Part shown: positions 27,545-36,888 of the stretch, piece after piece
Numbering within the stretch: position 1 is the first letter of the stretch
Layout: each line of letters opens with the position of its first letter
Assembly (NCBI RefSeq): GCF_014145225.1
Contig: NZ_JABVCQ010000014.1
Coordinates: 1 to 64,000, forward strand
Reading direction: 5' to 3'
Source of the DNA: Thiospirillum jenense
Lineage (GTDB): Bacteria > Pseudomonadota > Gammaproteobacteria > Chromatiales > Chromatiaceae
Length of the DNA stretch: 64,000 nucleotides
Made by a program: the position numbers and the translations under genes
Notes under the pieces: model-generated
What the model saw: only the letters and a program-made list of their open reading frames with translations
What the model was told of the DNA's origin: nothing
Databases searched by the model: none

Positions 27545-27886
27545 TTAAGAAATTATTGAATTAACCGCGTTCAATTGTCCAACTAGCTGTACTCTAAATT
27601 GCATCTTGGCGAAATATCGAATTGCATCTCGACCACGCGCATCTGTTCGATGGTAACGTTTAATCAATTGCCATTTATCTTTTGTCAATACGGAATGGTT
27701 GTCTAAACAAAGCAAATACGCCGGATTAATTCCGCCTAGTGCCATTACTAATACTACGCCTTTTCTATTCCCATGCGACAAATACTTTGTTCGTAATGAC
27801 TAATCCGCGACTTGGATAATGACGGTATCCGCTTTACTAATTCAGCCAAACGATAGCCCAGAGATTGACGTATTTGCCAGCCGATG
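27545..27886 (-). pseudogene. Frameshifted XRE-family (helix-turn-helix) repressor remnant
   Basis: Two adjoining frames together look like a Cro/CI-type regulator. From 27886 one frame reads IGWQIRQSLGYRLAELVKR then IPSLSKSRISHYEQ, a textbook HTH, and stops right after GIEKA. One base shift later the other frame continues VVLVMALGGINPAYLLCLDN and then KWQLIKRYHRTDARGRDAI, the segment that usually follows such an HTH. Restoring one G near 27756 would fuse them. No start codon exists in the first frame, so the 5' end is also damaged. It lies in a 675-bp gap; the remainder (27887-28145) holds no other gene I can support. Confidence 0.65.
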
Positions 27887-28145
27887 TATTGGGATGACTA
27901 TCTTTTTTTTGTTTGCATCGCATGGACATTGAATAATAACGAGTGCAAACATATTGAAAGTAAACAGCGTAACTGGCGCACATGACCATTTGGCGCAATC
28001 TAGCGTACACGTTTTGCGTGATTAGTCAAGTATCAATACATGTAAAATAGATAATAGCAAACATTGCCAGATATTTTCCACTTCTTTTATTCACCGGCGT
28101 TTTGCAGGCGTCATTTATCTAATCACTGCAACGGGAATACAAATA

Positions 28146-30014
28146 ATGAATACCACTGTTTTACCATCGTTATTTTCTTATCGGAAATTTTGGGCGCATA
28201 AACTTGGTATTGCTCCCGAGTTGCCCAGTACACGAGCGGAAATGGATGCCCTCGGTTGGGACTGTTGCGACGTAATTTTAATTACTGGTGACGCCTATAT
28301 TGATCACCCATCATTTGGCATGGCATTGATTGGACGTTTATTAGAAGCACAAGGTTTTCGTGTCGGTATTATAGCACAACCGGACTGGCGTTCATTAGAT
28401 TCATTTACCGCACTTGGCGTCCCTAGTTTATTCTTCGGCATTACTGCTGGCAATATGGATTCGTTAGTCAATCATTATACAGCGGATCGCAAACCACGCT
28501 CAGATGACGCCTATACCCCCGGTGGAATTGCTGGCAAACGCCCTGACCGCGCTGTAATTGTTTATTCACACTGCGTCCGTGCTGCGTTCAAACAGGTGCC
28601 AATTGTCATTGGTGGAATTGAGGCTTCATTACGGCGCTTGGCACACTATGATTATTGGTCAGATCAAGTGCGGCGATCAATTCTATTTGATGCTAAAGCC
28701 GATTTATTATTATACGGCAATGCCGAACGTGCTATAGTTGCTTTAGCGCACCGATTAGCACGCGGTGAACCAATTCAAAGCATCCATGATTTGCGTGGCA
28801 CCGCGTTTATAATACCCACATATCAATCAATACCGGCGAATAGCATGCAATTAGCCGCATTTGAACAAGTGCGCGATGATCGTTGGCAATATGCAAATGC
28901 AGCACGGCAATTACATCACGAGTTAAATCCGCATAATGCACGCATTTTAATTCAACCACACGGTGGGTGCAGCGTCTGGGTTAATCCACCACCATTGCCA
29001 TTAACAACGGCTGAATTAGATCAGGTGTATGAATTACCTTATAGCCGCCGCCCGCATAGTCAATACGGTAATCAATCCATTCCGGCGTGGGAAATGATTC
29101 GGTTTTCTACTGCAATTGTGCGTGGCTGTTTTGGCGGTTGTAGCTTCTGTTCAATTACCGCACACGAGGGACGCATTACTCAAAGTCGTTCTGTGCCATC
29201 CATTCTGCGCGAATTAGCTAACATCCGCGACCGTACACCTGGGTTTACCGGTGTTATTTCTGATCTTGGCGGGCCGACGGCGAATATGTGGCAATTAACA
29301 TGCAAAGACCCGCAAATTGAAGCGCGCTGCCGCCGCCTATCGTGTTTATATCCAACTATTTGCCCACGTTTAAATACCAATCATGCGCCTTTAATTGACC
29401 TGTACCGCCAAGCGCGGGCAGTGCCGGGAATTAAACGGGTGTTTATTGCGTCAGGAGTACGCTATGATTTAGCTCTAAAATCAACTGTTTATATTAAAGA
29501 GTTGGCAACGTATCACGTTGGCGGTTATTTAAAAATTGCACCTGAACATACTGAATTTCGGCCACTGGAGTTAATGCTTAAACCGGGCATTCGTACCTAC
29601 GAACAATTTAAACAGTTATTTGATCGTTATAGCCAAACGGCGGGCAAGAAACAATACGTCATTCCCTATTTTATTGCTGCACATCCCGGCAGTCGTGATG
29701 AAGATATGCTGCAATTGGCATTATGGTTAAAACAGCAGAACTTGCGCTTAGATCAGGTGCAAAGTTTTTTACCAACGCCAATGGCATTAGCGACGGCGAT
29801 GTATTACACGGGATTGAATCCATTAAAAACACTCACTCCTCATGCCGAATCAGTATTTGTGGTGCGTGATGCAAAACAGCGGCGATTGCAAAAAGCCTTT
29901 TTACGCTACCATGATCCAGTGAATTGGCCAATGTTACGCGCCGCTTTGCATCGCCTCGGGCGCAGTGATTTAATTGGCCATAATAAAAAACGTCATTTAA
30001 TTCCCCGTGCATGA
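28146..30014 (+). CDS. ygiQ: YgiQ-family radical SAM protein
   Basis: A 622-residue UPF0313/YgiQ protein. The N-terminus ([20 protein letters not shown]) is the family hallmark and precedes a cobalamin-binding-like domain. The radical SAM cluster motif CxxxCxxC is CFGGCSFC near residues 327-334, followed by [13 protein letters not shown]. It is shorter than the ~740-residue E. coli protein because it lacks most of the C-terminal extension. Reaction unknown. It is 40 bp upstream of the restriction-modification gene on the same strand. Confidence 0.93.
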   Translation: MNTTVLPSLFSYRKFWAHKLGIAPELPSTRAEMDALGWDCCDVILITGDAYIDHPSFGMALIGRLLEAQGFRVGIIAQPDWRSLDSFTALGVPSLFFGITAGNMDSLVNHYTADRKPRSDDAYTPGGIAGKRPDRAVIVYSHCVRAAFKQVPIVIGGIEASLRRLAHYDYWSDQVRRSILFDAKADLLLYGNAERAIVALAHRLARGEPIQSIHDLRGTAFIIPTYQSIPANSMQLAAFEQVRDDRWQYANAARQLHHELNPHNARILIQPHGGCSVWVNPPPLPLTTAELDQVYELPYSRRPHSQYGNQSIPAWEMIRFSTAIVRGCFGGCSFCSITAHEGRITQSRSVPSILRELANIRDRTPGFTGVISDLGGPTANMWQLTCKDPQIEARCRRLSCLYPTICPRLNTNHAPLIDLYRQARAVPGIKRVFIASGVRYDLALKSTVYIKELATYHVGGYLKIAPEHTEFRPLELMLKPGIRTYEQFKQLFDRYSQTAGKKQYVIPYFIAAHPGSRDEDMLQLALWLKQQNLRLDQVQSFLPTPMALATAMYYTGLNPLKTLTPHAESVFVVRDAKQRRLQKAFLRYHDPVNWPMLRAALHRLGRSDLIGHNKKRHLIPRA

Positions 30015-30054
30015 CGTGCGGATTTTATAGTTAGATGCTGTTTGTAAAACACTA

Positions 30055-32982
30055 ATGGTATATCAACTTTTTAATAACGGTTTTGTTTTTATGACGCCCG
30101 ATGAATTCATTACTAAATGGCAGGTAAGTACCTTAAAAGAAAGCGCCGCATCACAGGAGCATTTTATTGATGTGTGTCGCTTATTAAATGAACCAACGCC
30201 CGCTGAAGCTGACCCGACAGGCGAATGGTATTGTTTTGAAAAGGGTGCAAAGAAAACCACCGGCGGCGATGGGTGGGCGGATGTGTGGAAACGCGGATGT
30301 TTTGGCTGGGAATATAAAAGTAAACATAAAAACTTAAAAGACGCTTTTGTGCAATTACATCGCTATGCCCCCGCATTAGAAAACCCACCACTATTAATTG
30401 TTTCTGATATGGAGCAAATCATTATTCATACCGCCTTTACTGGCACAGTGCTGGACATTTATGAATTTGCATTAGAGGATTTATTAAAACCGCGAGTACG
30501 GCAAATATTAAAATGGGCGTTCAGTGATTCCGAACGGCTGCGCCCAAGTTTAACTACTGCTGAATTAACTGAACAGGCAGCACGACAATTCGGTATTCTC
30601 GCACATGCGTTACGCGAGCGTGGTCATCATCCATTACAGGTCGCGCATTTTTGCCAGCAATTATTGTTTTGTTTATTTGCTGAAGATATTGATTTATTAC
30701 CCAATCGTTTGTTTAATAAGTTATTAAATTTGGGCTACCAAATGCCCGAACGTCTGCCGTATAAATTGACAGATTTATTACATTTAATGGCTACCGGTGG
30801 CTCGTTTGGGATAGAAGATATTGATTGGTTTAATGGTGGTTTATTTGACAGCATTGCGTTGCTGCCATTAGAGCGATCCGATATAAGATTATTGCGCGAT
30901 TTAACTAAATTGAATTGGGCTGCAATTGAACCGTCCATTTTTGGTACTTTATTTGAACGCGGTTTAGACCCAAGTCAACGTGCGCAACTCGGCGCGCATT
31001 ACACTGATCCAGCGTCAATTATGCGATTGGTTGAGCCAGTCGTATTAGCGCCGCTGCGAGCGGAATGGACAATAAAACGCGACGAAATTGCGGCAGTAAT
31101 TAGTCAAATAACCCCTAAAAAATCGGCAGCAACCCGCAATAAACTGTTGAGTATAGCGCAACAGTTACTTGACCAAATGCTTGATCGTTTGCGGGATTAT
31201 CGTGTATTAGACCCGGCTTGTGGCTCGGGCAATTTTTTGTTTTTAACTTTGCGTAGCTTAAAAGATTTAGAATATAAAATTCTGTTAGATGCCGAACAGT
31301 TTGGATTAAAAAAACGCCCATTGGCGGTGAGTCCGGCGAATGTATTAGGTATTGAACGTAATGACTACGCGGCTGAACTAGCGCGGGCAACGGTGTGGAT
31401 TGGTGAATTGCAGTGGATGTTAGAACATGGGGCGTCACTCAATAAAAACCCGATTTTGAAAAAGATTACGGTGGTTGAACACCGCGATGCGATTGTTGAT
31501 ACAACCGGCAACGAACCTGACTGGCCGGTGGCGGATGTGATTGTCAGCAATCCGCCGTTTTTAGGTGGCAGTAAAAAGCGCAGTTTATTAGGTAATGATT
31601 ACTTCAAGGCATTAGAAACCATTTATGCCGGACGGGTGCCAGCGGGTGCGGATTTGGTGTGTTATTGGTTTGAAAAAGCGCGTACTCAAATTGAATTAGG
31701 TAAAGTGCAAGCGGCGGGATTAGTGGCGACTAATTCAATTCGTGGCGGAGTTAATCGCAATGTATTAGAGCGTATTGTTAAAACAACCCGAATTTTTCAT
31801 GCCTGGTCAGATGAACCCTGGATTAACGCCGGCGCGGCAGTGCGAGTGAGTTTAATTTGTTTTGGTCATTATTCGGCGCCAGCTGTATTAAATAATCAAC
31901 CCGTAGATACGGTGATTTATGCGGATTTAACGACGGGAAATTGTGCAGTTGCATCTGATTTAACCGCCGCAAAAACATTACCCGAAAACGCCCAGACTGC
32001 TTTTCAAGGCTCGCAAAAAATCGGCGCATTTGATGTTTCAGGTGAATTAGCGCGAGCATGGTTGTTATTACCCAATCCGCATGGTCAACCAAACAGTGAT
32101 GTATTAAAACCGAGTTGGAATGGGTTGGATTTAACTCGTCGCCCGCGTGATGGTTGGATTATTGATTTTGGCACTGAGATGGTAGAAACGGATGCAATGT
32201 TCTATGAAGCACCATTTGCGCATGTTGTAAAACATGTTAAACCAGAACGAATGAATAATCATCGGGCGATTTACCGACGTTATTGGTGGCGACATGGTGA
32301 AGCGCGTATTGGGATGCGCCGGGCATTAAAAGATTTGCCGCGCTATATTGCCACTGCGCACGTTGCTAAACATCGCTTGTTTGTGTTTATGCACAGCGCA
32401 ATTCTGCCAGATAAAATGTTAATTGTGATCGCTCGCGCCGATGACACGACCTTTGGCATTTTACATTCACGTTTCCATGAATTATGGTCATTGCGTATGG
32501 GTACAAGTCTAGGCGCCACGCCGCGTTATACACCCAGCACCACCTTTGAAACGTTTCCCTTTCCAATTGGTTTAACGCCGGCCGATACTAATGGAGCAAT
32601 TGAAACATTGGAGAATGGCGTGTTATTACCGCTGGTTAAAATGGAATACAAAGCTCACGCATTAGCAATTGCAAATGTAGCATACCGCTTAAATCAACTG
32701 CGTAATAATTGGCTGAATCCGCCTGAATGGACAGAACACATTCCCGAAGTAGTATCGGACTATCCAGATCGAATTATCGCCAAACCTGAGTACATTGCTC
32801 AATTAAATCAGCGTACATTAACGCATTTATACAACCAGCGCCCGGCGTGGTTGAATTTAATTCATCAACAATTAGATGGTGCCATTGCAAATGCTTATGG
32901 CTGGAAAGATTACACGCTGGATATGACAGATGATGAAGTATTAAAACGGTTATTAGAATTAAATCAAGTGCGGCAAAGATAG
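30055..32982 (+). CDS. MmeI-type (type IIL/IIG) restriction endonuclease-methyltransferase
   Basis: A 975-residue single-chain restriction-modification enzyme. The N-terminal nuclease has D76, E86 and K88 in the D-x9-ExK spacing known from MmeI (WADVWKRGCFGWEYKSK). A helical linker leads to a gamma-class N6-adenine methyltransferase: GAHYT, DPACGSGNFL (SAM loop, near 386) and NPPF (catalytic, near 499). The C-terminal ~350 residues form the target-recognition domain. Start could be 30055 or the ATG at 30091 (MTPDEFITKW), which matches family starts better. One strand is methylated and cutting occurs ~20 bp away in this family. The recognition sequence cannot be read from here. A decayed relative lies at 38342. 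Confidence 0.92.
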   Translation: MVYQLFNNGFVFMTPDEFITKWQVSTLKESAASQEHFIDVCRLLNEPTPAEADPTGEWYCFEKGAKKTTGGDGWADVWKRGCFGWEYKSKHKNLKDAFVQLHRYAPALENPPLLIVSDMEQIIIHTAFTGTVLDIYEFALEDLLKPRVRQILKWAFSDSERLRPSLTTAELTEQAARQFGILAHALRERGHHPLQVAHFCQQLLFCLFAEDIDLLPNRLFNKLLNLGYQMPERLPYKLTDLLHLMATGGSFGIEDIDWFNGGLFDSIALLPLERSDIRLLRDLTKLNWAAIEPSIFGTLFERGLDPSQRAQLGAHYTDPASIMRLVEPVVLAPLRAEWTIKRDEIAAVISQITPKKSAATRNKLLSIAQQLLDQMLDRLRDYRVLDPACGSGNFLFLTLRSLKDLEYKILLDAEQFGLKKRPLAVSPANVLGIERNDYAAELARATVWIGELQWMLEHGASLNKNPILKKITVVEHRDAIVDTTGNEPDWPVADVIVSNPPFLGGSKKRSLLGNDYFKALETIYAGRVPAGADLVCYWFEKARTQIELGKVQAAGLVATNSIRGGVNRNVLERIVKTTRIFHAWSDEPWINAGAAVRVSLICFGHYSAPAVLNNQPVDTVIYADLTTGNCAVASDLTAAKTLPENAQTAFQGSQKIGAFDVSGELARAWLLLPNPHGQPNSDVLKPSWNGLDLTRRPRDGWIIDFGTEMVETDAMFYEAPFAHVVKHVKPERMNNHRAIYRRYWWRHGEARIGMRRALKDLPRYIATAHVAKHRLFVFMHSAILPDKMLIVIARADDTTFGILHSRFHELWSLRMGTSLGATPRYTPSTTFETFPFPIGLTPADTNGAIETLENGVLLPLVKMEYKAHALAIANVAYRLNQLRNNWLNPPEWTEHIPEVVSDYPDRIIAKPEYIAQLNQRTLTHLYNQRPAWLNLIHQQLDGAIANAYGWKDYTLDMTDDEVLKRLLELNQVRQR

Positions 32983-33086
32983 TAAATGGAGCATTCAAAT
33001 CAATAACACGGGACGATGTGATCGCCGTGAACTAACTAGCCGATTAATATTTAGAGTTATTCTAACGTGAATCATTAATAACTGAT

Positions 33087-33111
33087 CGTTCCCACACTGG
33101 ATATGGGAACG
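33087..33111. repeat. Decayed copy of the CGTTCCCAC palindrome
   Basis: CGTTCCCAC-actggata-t-GGGAACG forms a 7-bp stem between the plus-strand restriction gene and the convergent cytochrome operon. It belongs to the same family as the copies at 24197-24396. It may serve as a terminator for both. Confidence 0.55.
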
Positions 33112-33128
33112 ATTAAAGCAATCACGCA

Positions 33129-33830
33129 TCAATCCTGCCACGCGCCCGCATTAGGAATCTTGACCTGATGTTCATTATAAATCCCTTTATCAGCACCACC
33201 GTGACATTTATTGCATTGACTAAAACTGCCAACATCGGGATTACCCGTCACTAACCGCGCCGGGATTTCATCATGTTTGCGTTGGAAATAATAGGTCGTG
33301 CTAATACGCGGCAATGGCGCGGACTGATTTAATGGATTGACCGTCGCGGCAATTGCGTTTGCTGATTCATTCGGTACAGCGAATGCACGAGCCCGCACTT
33401 GTGGCGCATCATCGGCGGCATTAGCGACGAGATAATTAATGATTTCAGCGCGCACTGATTCAGTCAAACTCGCATCATCACCGTAATGATCGGCTAATGC
33501 TTTGGGCGTCATAATCTCTGCCCACGCATTCGCCGGTAATAAACCGGGTTGATACGCAAGATGGCATGAACCGCACTCCTGTTGATAGATTTTATTTGTT
33601 ACCGGTGCAATGTCAGCGCGGGGTGCAATCCAATTCGCTTTTTGATAATTGCCCTTTTGTTGACCGCGCTCATGCCGTCCACCACCGCCGCGGTCATCGT
33701 CATCATTATCATCATCGGCATTAGCCGGCGCGGTGGTATTCAAAACCAGCAGCGCGACGGCCACGCTGGTTAATAACCGTTTTGCACTGCGGCGTGGGGT
33801 AGTTTTTAATCTAGTTGATATTTGTTGCAT
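33129..33830 (-). CDS. DHC, periplasmic diheme cytochrome c
   Basis: A 233-residue exported protein with signal segment LLTSVAVALLVLNTTAPANA, then a low-complexity acidic/Gly stretch (DDDNDDDDRGGGG). The diheme cytochrome c domain (Pfam DHC) has haem sites CGSCH and CNKCH. In Rhodobacter sphaeroides DHC forms a partner complex with SHP and passes electrons to it, and here the SHP gene lies directly upstream. It is the last gene of a b561-SHP-DHC operon; gap to SHP 18 bp. Confidence 0.9.
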   Translation of the reverse strand: MQQISTRLKTTPRRSAKRLLTSVAVALLVLNTTAPANADDDNDDDDRGGGGRHERGQQKGNYQKANWIAPRADIAPVTNKIYQQECGSCHLAYQPGLLPANAWAEIMTPKALADHYGDDASLTESVRAEIINYLVANAADDAPQVRARAFAVPNESANAIAATVNPLNQSAPLPRISTTYYFQRKHDEIPARLVTGNPDVGSFSQCNKCHGGADKGIYNEHQVKIPNAGAWQD

Positions 33831-33848
33831 TAGCTATGTTCTCCTCAG

Positions 33849-34268
33849 TTATTGCGTTTTAATGTAGCTAATCAAATCAGCTTTTTCCGTCGCAGTGCAT
33901 TCACGCCCTAGCGTCCAATTGCAATTGCGCGTCAACCATTTTTCAATTTTTGCCGGATCAGTTAAACGTTGCGGATTGACCGATGGCGCTAATGGTTCAA
34001 TCACTTTACCGGTTTTAATATGCCGCCCCGATTGCGTTAAATCGTGCCCGTGACATGAAGTGCAACTCCGCGCTACTGACCCGTCGGTTTGTGAATAGGT
34101 TTTATTCCACAACACTTGACCAGCGGCCGCGTCGGCGGCATTAACTGAATTGGAATTGACCGCGCCAGTTGCAGCCGCGAGTGCTAATAACACCACGCGG
34201 ATAGTCGTATTCACAGGAATCATTCGCTCAATTGAACTCACCGATTGCGTTGTTTTAACTGGGTTCAT
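33849..34268 (-). CDS. SHP-type oxygen-binding monohaem cytochrome c (DUF1924)
   Basis: A 139-residue exported protein matching the sphaeroides haem protein family. After the signal peptide (VVLLALAAATGAVNSNSVNA) there is one haem site, CTSCH. The C-terminal NCNWTLGRECTATEKADL supplies the Asn that replaces Met as distal ligand and the cysteine pair that forms a disulphide next to haem. The Asn lets go on reduction so O2, NO or peroxide can bind. Its ATG at 34268 overlaps the b561 stop by four bases. An inner ATG at MIPVNTT is an alternative start. Confidence 0.9.
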   Translation of the reverse strand: MNPVKTTQSVSSIERMIPVNTTIRVVLLALAAATGAVNSNSVNAADAAAGQVLWNKTYSQTDGSVARSCTSCHGHDLTQSGRHIKTGKVIEPLAPSVNPQRLTDPAKIEKWLTRNCNWTLGRECTATEKADLISYIKTQ

Positions 34269-34894
34269 TCGTCAGCACTCCGTTTGTTACCAGAAATCAT
34301 TGCTGCGACCAGATTTTCGCGGTGCATTAAACTGGAAAATGCGACACCGGCTAAATGAAGTGCAATTAAAAAGACGGTGAAATTAGCGCAGAATTCGTGG
34401 ACTTCTTCTAATATCTCGCCGCCGGATTCGGGCATACCGCGCATTAAATCTGCCAACGGACCGGCAAATTCCGCCGCGCCGTATAATGCCAATCCGCTAA
34501 ATGTGGTTGCTAATAATGCTAATAACATGACAATGACCATTGCACCGCCGGCGGGATTGTGACCTAAATAACGCGGAGCGCGGTGTGCTAATGTGGCGGT
34601 TAAATACGTAATAACTTGCGGCGGGCGGTAAATAAAATCAGTAAAGCGGGCATGGCGAGTGCCAATTAAACCCCATACAATGCGCACCGCTAATAATGTG
34701 ATGATGGTATAGCCCGCCCAAACGTGGACGGTGAGTAAATCATCTTCGACAATGTATGCAATGGCAAAAGCTGCGACTAATGACCAATGAAAAACGCGCA
34801 CGAGTGGATCCCATATGCGCACCAGTTTCCCCCCTTTGGAAAAGGGGGGCAGGGGGGATTTGTCAATTGGCGAGTGTAATTCCGTGGTGGACAT
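34265..34894 (-). CDS. Cytochrome b561-type di-haem membrane subunit, N-terminus built from a repeat
   Basis: A 209-residue four-helix protein. The core begins VRIWDPLVRVFHWSLVAAF, as in standard bacterial b561, with haem-ligating His in VFHWSLV, LTVHVWAGY, LIALHLAGV and near the end. It should oxidise quinol and reduce DHC/SHP. The first ~22 residues (MSTTELHSPIDKSPLPPFSK) are not part of the family: residues ~12-22 are encoded by a C/G-rich intergenic repeat that entered in frame. The original start may have been near LVRIWDP, but no ATG remains there. First gene of the SHP operon. Confidence 0.9.
   Translation of the reverse strand: MSTTELHSPIDKSPLPPFSKGGKLVRIWDPLVRVFHWSLVAAFAIAYIVEDDLLTVHVWAGYTIITLLAVRIVWGLIGTRHARFTDFIYRPPQVITYLTATLAHRAPRYLGHNPAGGAMVIVMLLALLATTFSGLALYGAAEFAGPLADLMRGMPESGGEILEEVHEFCANFTVFLIALHLAGVAFSSLMHRENLVAAMISGNKRSADE
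34827..34862. repeat. CCCCCCTTT-AAAGGGGGG repeat inserted in frame in the b561 coding sequence
   Basis: CCCCCCTTTGGAAAAGGGGG plus the trailing GCAGGGGGGATTT is the same element as at 50653-50742 and 54484-54545. Here it lies inside the open reading frame and is translated as about KSPLPPFSKGG. Confidence 0.85.
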
Positions 34895-35004
34895 GGCGAT
34901 TAAAACTCCGGGTTAATTTAATGAATGTTTCTAATGAACGCGGGAATGTGAACGATTCAGTCGCATTTAACTGCGACCTTGCACGGCAGTTTAATATGCG
35001 ACGG

Positions 35005-35043
35005 CTGACAATTGGCTGTCGGTGATTGTCAGCAAATTGTCAG
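35005..35043. promoter_or_regulatory. Candidate OmpR-family operator: TTGTCAG repeats in 11-bp phase
   Basis: TTGTCAG occurs at 35026-35032 and again at 35037-35043, start-to-start 11 bp, the spacing of OmpR/PhoB-type half sites. The inverse CTGACAA lies at 35005-35011, and a weaker CTGTCGG at 35016. The cluster sits in the 211-bp gap between the divergent b561-SHP-DHC operon and the PepSY-regulator-kinase genes, so it can control both. Binding by the neighbouring regulator is inference. Confidence 0.6.
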
Positions 35044-35105
35044 GTGTGTTGTGATTAAATAATTAAGATTGCGCGTGGCGCTCGGCAGGATTATTAGGTG
35101 GGACA

Positions 35106-35444
35106 TTGCAAATCAAACGGTTATTGAATCAACTCGCGCTCGTCGCCATTGCCCCGCTGGCGTTGGCCGATCCGTCGTGGCAGGGCGTCAAACACCATCC
35201 GCGTGACCACGATCACGCCCGTTTCGCGCTCGAACGCGGCGAAGTGCGCCCATTAGCCGACATTTTGGCGCAAGTGACGGCGGCGGTGCCGGGCGAGGTG
35301 GTCAGCGTCGAATTCGAGCGGCAACATCATCACGGCCGCGGCAATTGGCAGTATGAAATCAAGGTGTTAGCGCCAAATGGGCGCTTGCGCGAGGTGTGCG
35401 TGGACGCGGCGAGCGGGCGCATTTTGACGATTGAGAATGATTAA
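35106..35444 (+). CDS. Periplasmic PepSY-domain protein
   Basis: A 112-residue exported protein starting at TTG (35106) with AGGTGG just upstream. A signal peptide (LLNQLALVAIAPLALA) precedes a single PepSY domain (RPLADILAQVTAAVPGEVV, YEIKVLAPNGRLREV and VDAASGRIL). PepSY proteins of this size often sit next to two-component genes and are thought to modulate the sensor. It ends two bases before the response regulator gene. It is more GC-rich than the regulator. Confidence 0.85.
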   Translation: MQIKRLLNQLALVAIAPLALADPSWQGVKHHPRDHDHARFALERGEVRPLADILAQVTAAVPGEVVSVEFERQHHHGRGNWQYEIKVLAPNGRLREVCVDAASGRILTIEND

Positions 35445-35446
35445 TC

Positions 35447-36100
35447 ATGCGCATTTTATTGGTGGAAGATGACGCGCAGGTCGCGGCGGTAATTAAAACT
35501 GCATTAACCGGCGGCGGTTTTATCATTAAACACGTCCGCGATGGTAATACAGCGTGGTTTCAGGGTGAAATAGAAAATTACGCCGCTGCCATTCTTGATT
35601 TGGGGTTGCCAGAATTAGATGGTTTAACCGTATTACGCCGCTGGCGCGCTGCGCAAATCATTATGCCGGTGTTGATTTTGAGTGCGCGAGGTGATTGGCG
35701 CGAGCGCGTGGAGGGAATTGACGCGGGCGCGGATGATTATTTACCCAAACCATTTCGCGTCGAGGAATTATTAGCACGAGTGCGGGCATTAGTGCGACGA
35801 GCGGCGGGTCAAGCGACCGCATTATTAGTGAACGGCGCGGTGACTATTGATACGCGGCGAATGACAGTGAGTGTCAATGATGTGCCGGTGCATGTGTCAC
35901 CACAGGAATACCGGTTAATTAGTTATTTAATGCAAAATGCCGGGCGTGTCATTTCGCAGTTGGAATTGACCGAGCATTTATATGCGCAAGATTTTGAACG
36001 CGACTCAAATGCAGTTGAGGTATTGGTTGGGCGAGTCCGGCGAAAATTGGGTAATCACTTTATTCAAACGCGGCGTGGGTTTGGGTATGTGGTGGAATGA
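35447..36100 (+). CDS. OmpR/QseB-type response regulator
   Basis: A 217-residue regulator. The receiver domain has the acidic pair ED at 7-8, phosphoacceptor Asp51 in AAILDLGLPELDG, the conserved Ser/Thr in LILSARGD and Lys near 101 in LPKPF. The winged-helix output domain (~125-217) includes SPQEYRLISYLMQ, the recognition region FERDSNAVEVLVGRVRRKL and the RRGFGYV hairpin. Its cognate kinase is almost certainly the gene at 36985, now separated by an 880-bp insertion. A likely target is the TTGTCAG cluster at 35005-35043. Confidence 0.93.
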   Translation: MRILLVEDDAQVAAVIKTALTGGGFIIKHVRDGNTAWFQGEIENYAAAILDLGLPELDGLTVLRRWRAAQIIMPVLILSARGDWRERVEGIDAGADDYLPKPFRVEELLARVRALVRRAAGQATALLVNGAVTIDTRRMTVSVNDVPVHVSPQEYRLISYLMQNAGRVISQLELTEHLYAQDFERDSNAVEVLVGRVRRKLGNHFIQTRRGFGYVVE

Positions 36101-36319
36101 AATAAGTCGAGTTGAAAACGTCACTTTAGCCGACAACTGCTGCGGTATTTTTTTGACATATGGTATTTCCCTCGTTTCCAAATCATCCAATAATGATTTA
36201 AGATTTTCCACCAATTCTTCTTTACTAAAACCCTGTGTCATATAATCAGGATAATCATTGAAAAATCCGATATAAAACTGACCGTTTTGCCAAGATGTGA
36301 ATTTGAATACGCGCATCAT
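36005..36319 (-). CDS. HicB-like small protein, 3' end running antisense into the response regulator gene
   Basis: From ATG 36319, with GGAGG four to eight bases upstream, the first ~55 residues (FTSWQNGQFYIGFFNDYP then MTQGFSKEELVENLKSLL) resemble HicB-type antitoxin domains. The rest lies on the opposite strand of the regulator's last 96 bases and of the junction, so it is not family sequence. The natural stop was probably lost when the segment landed here. No HicA toxin is next to it; the upstream neighbour is a Uma2-family gene. Confidence 0.5.
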   Translation of the reverse strand: MMRVFKFTSWQNGQFYIGFFNDYPDYMTQGFSKEELVENLKSLLDDLETREIPYVKKIPQQLSAKVTFSTRLISFHHIPKPTPRLNKVITQFSPDSPNQYLNCI

Positions 36320-36348
36320 TAACCTCCGCAATAAACCTGTCAACCACC

Positions 36349-36888
36349 TTAATTATCATCCAGCAAAGCAAATTGCACATCCTCATAAACCTGATCCGCA
36401 CGGCATGAAAACTGTAACGACGGAATGACAAGTGGCGCATCGGATGCGAGTGGTTGGAATAGCCAGTCGTTATCTTGACGGGAATAGATTTCAATGGCGC
36501 GGCGGCGTGAGTCAATTAACACATAATCACGCAAATTGGGCAGTTGCCGATAATGTGCGAATTTAATACCGCGATCATCGTTTTCGGTTGTCTTTGACAA
36601 GACTTCAATAATTACCGTCGGGGCGCGTTTCAACTGCCGTTCACGCGCATCCGCCGTATCACAGGTGACAAATACATCGGGATAGAAAAAACTATTCGCA
36701 GTGGCGATGTGCAATTTCATGTCAGCAATATAAACGCGACAAGCGCAGCCGCGCAAATGTGAGCGTAATAGCGCGAAAATATTGCCGGCAATTGTGACAT
36801 GTTCTTCACTCGCGCCGGCCATTGTAAATACTTCACCGGCGAGATAATCGGTTACACTGATTAAATAAGAATTAACGACATGAGACAT
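36349..36888 (-). CDS. Uma2-family (DUF820) putative endonuclease, N-terminally shortened
   Basis: About 179 residues from ATG 36888. The PD-(D/E)XK-like Uma2 core is visible: YLAGEVFTMAGASEEH, NSFFYPDVFVTC with the Asp, PTVIIEVLSKTTENDD with the Glu, and the GIKFAHYRQLPNLRDYVLID block. The usual N-terminal MT-EEYL segment is missing, and MSHVVNSYLISVT runs straight into the core, so the copy looks trimmed. Uma2 genes are mobile and of unknown function. It lies on the opposite strand inside the split regulator/kinase operon, next to the HicB-like gene. Confidence 0.8.
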   Translation of the reverse strand: MSHVVNSYLISVTDYLAGEVFTMAGASEEHVTIAGNIFALLRSHLRGCACRVYIADMKLHIATANSFFYPDVFVTCDTADARERQLKRAPTVIIEVLSKTTENDDRGIKFAHYRQLPNLRDYVLIDSRRRAIEIYSRQDNDWLFQPLASDAPLVIPSLQFSCRADQVYEDVQFALLDDN

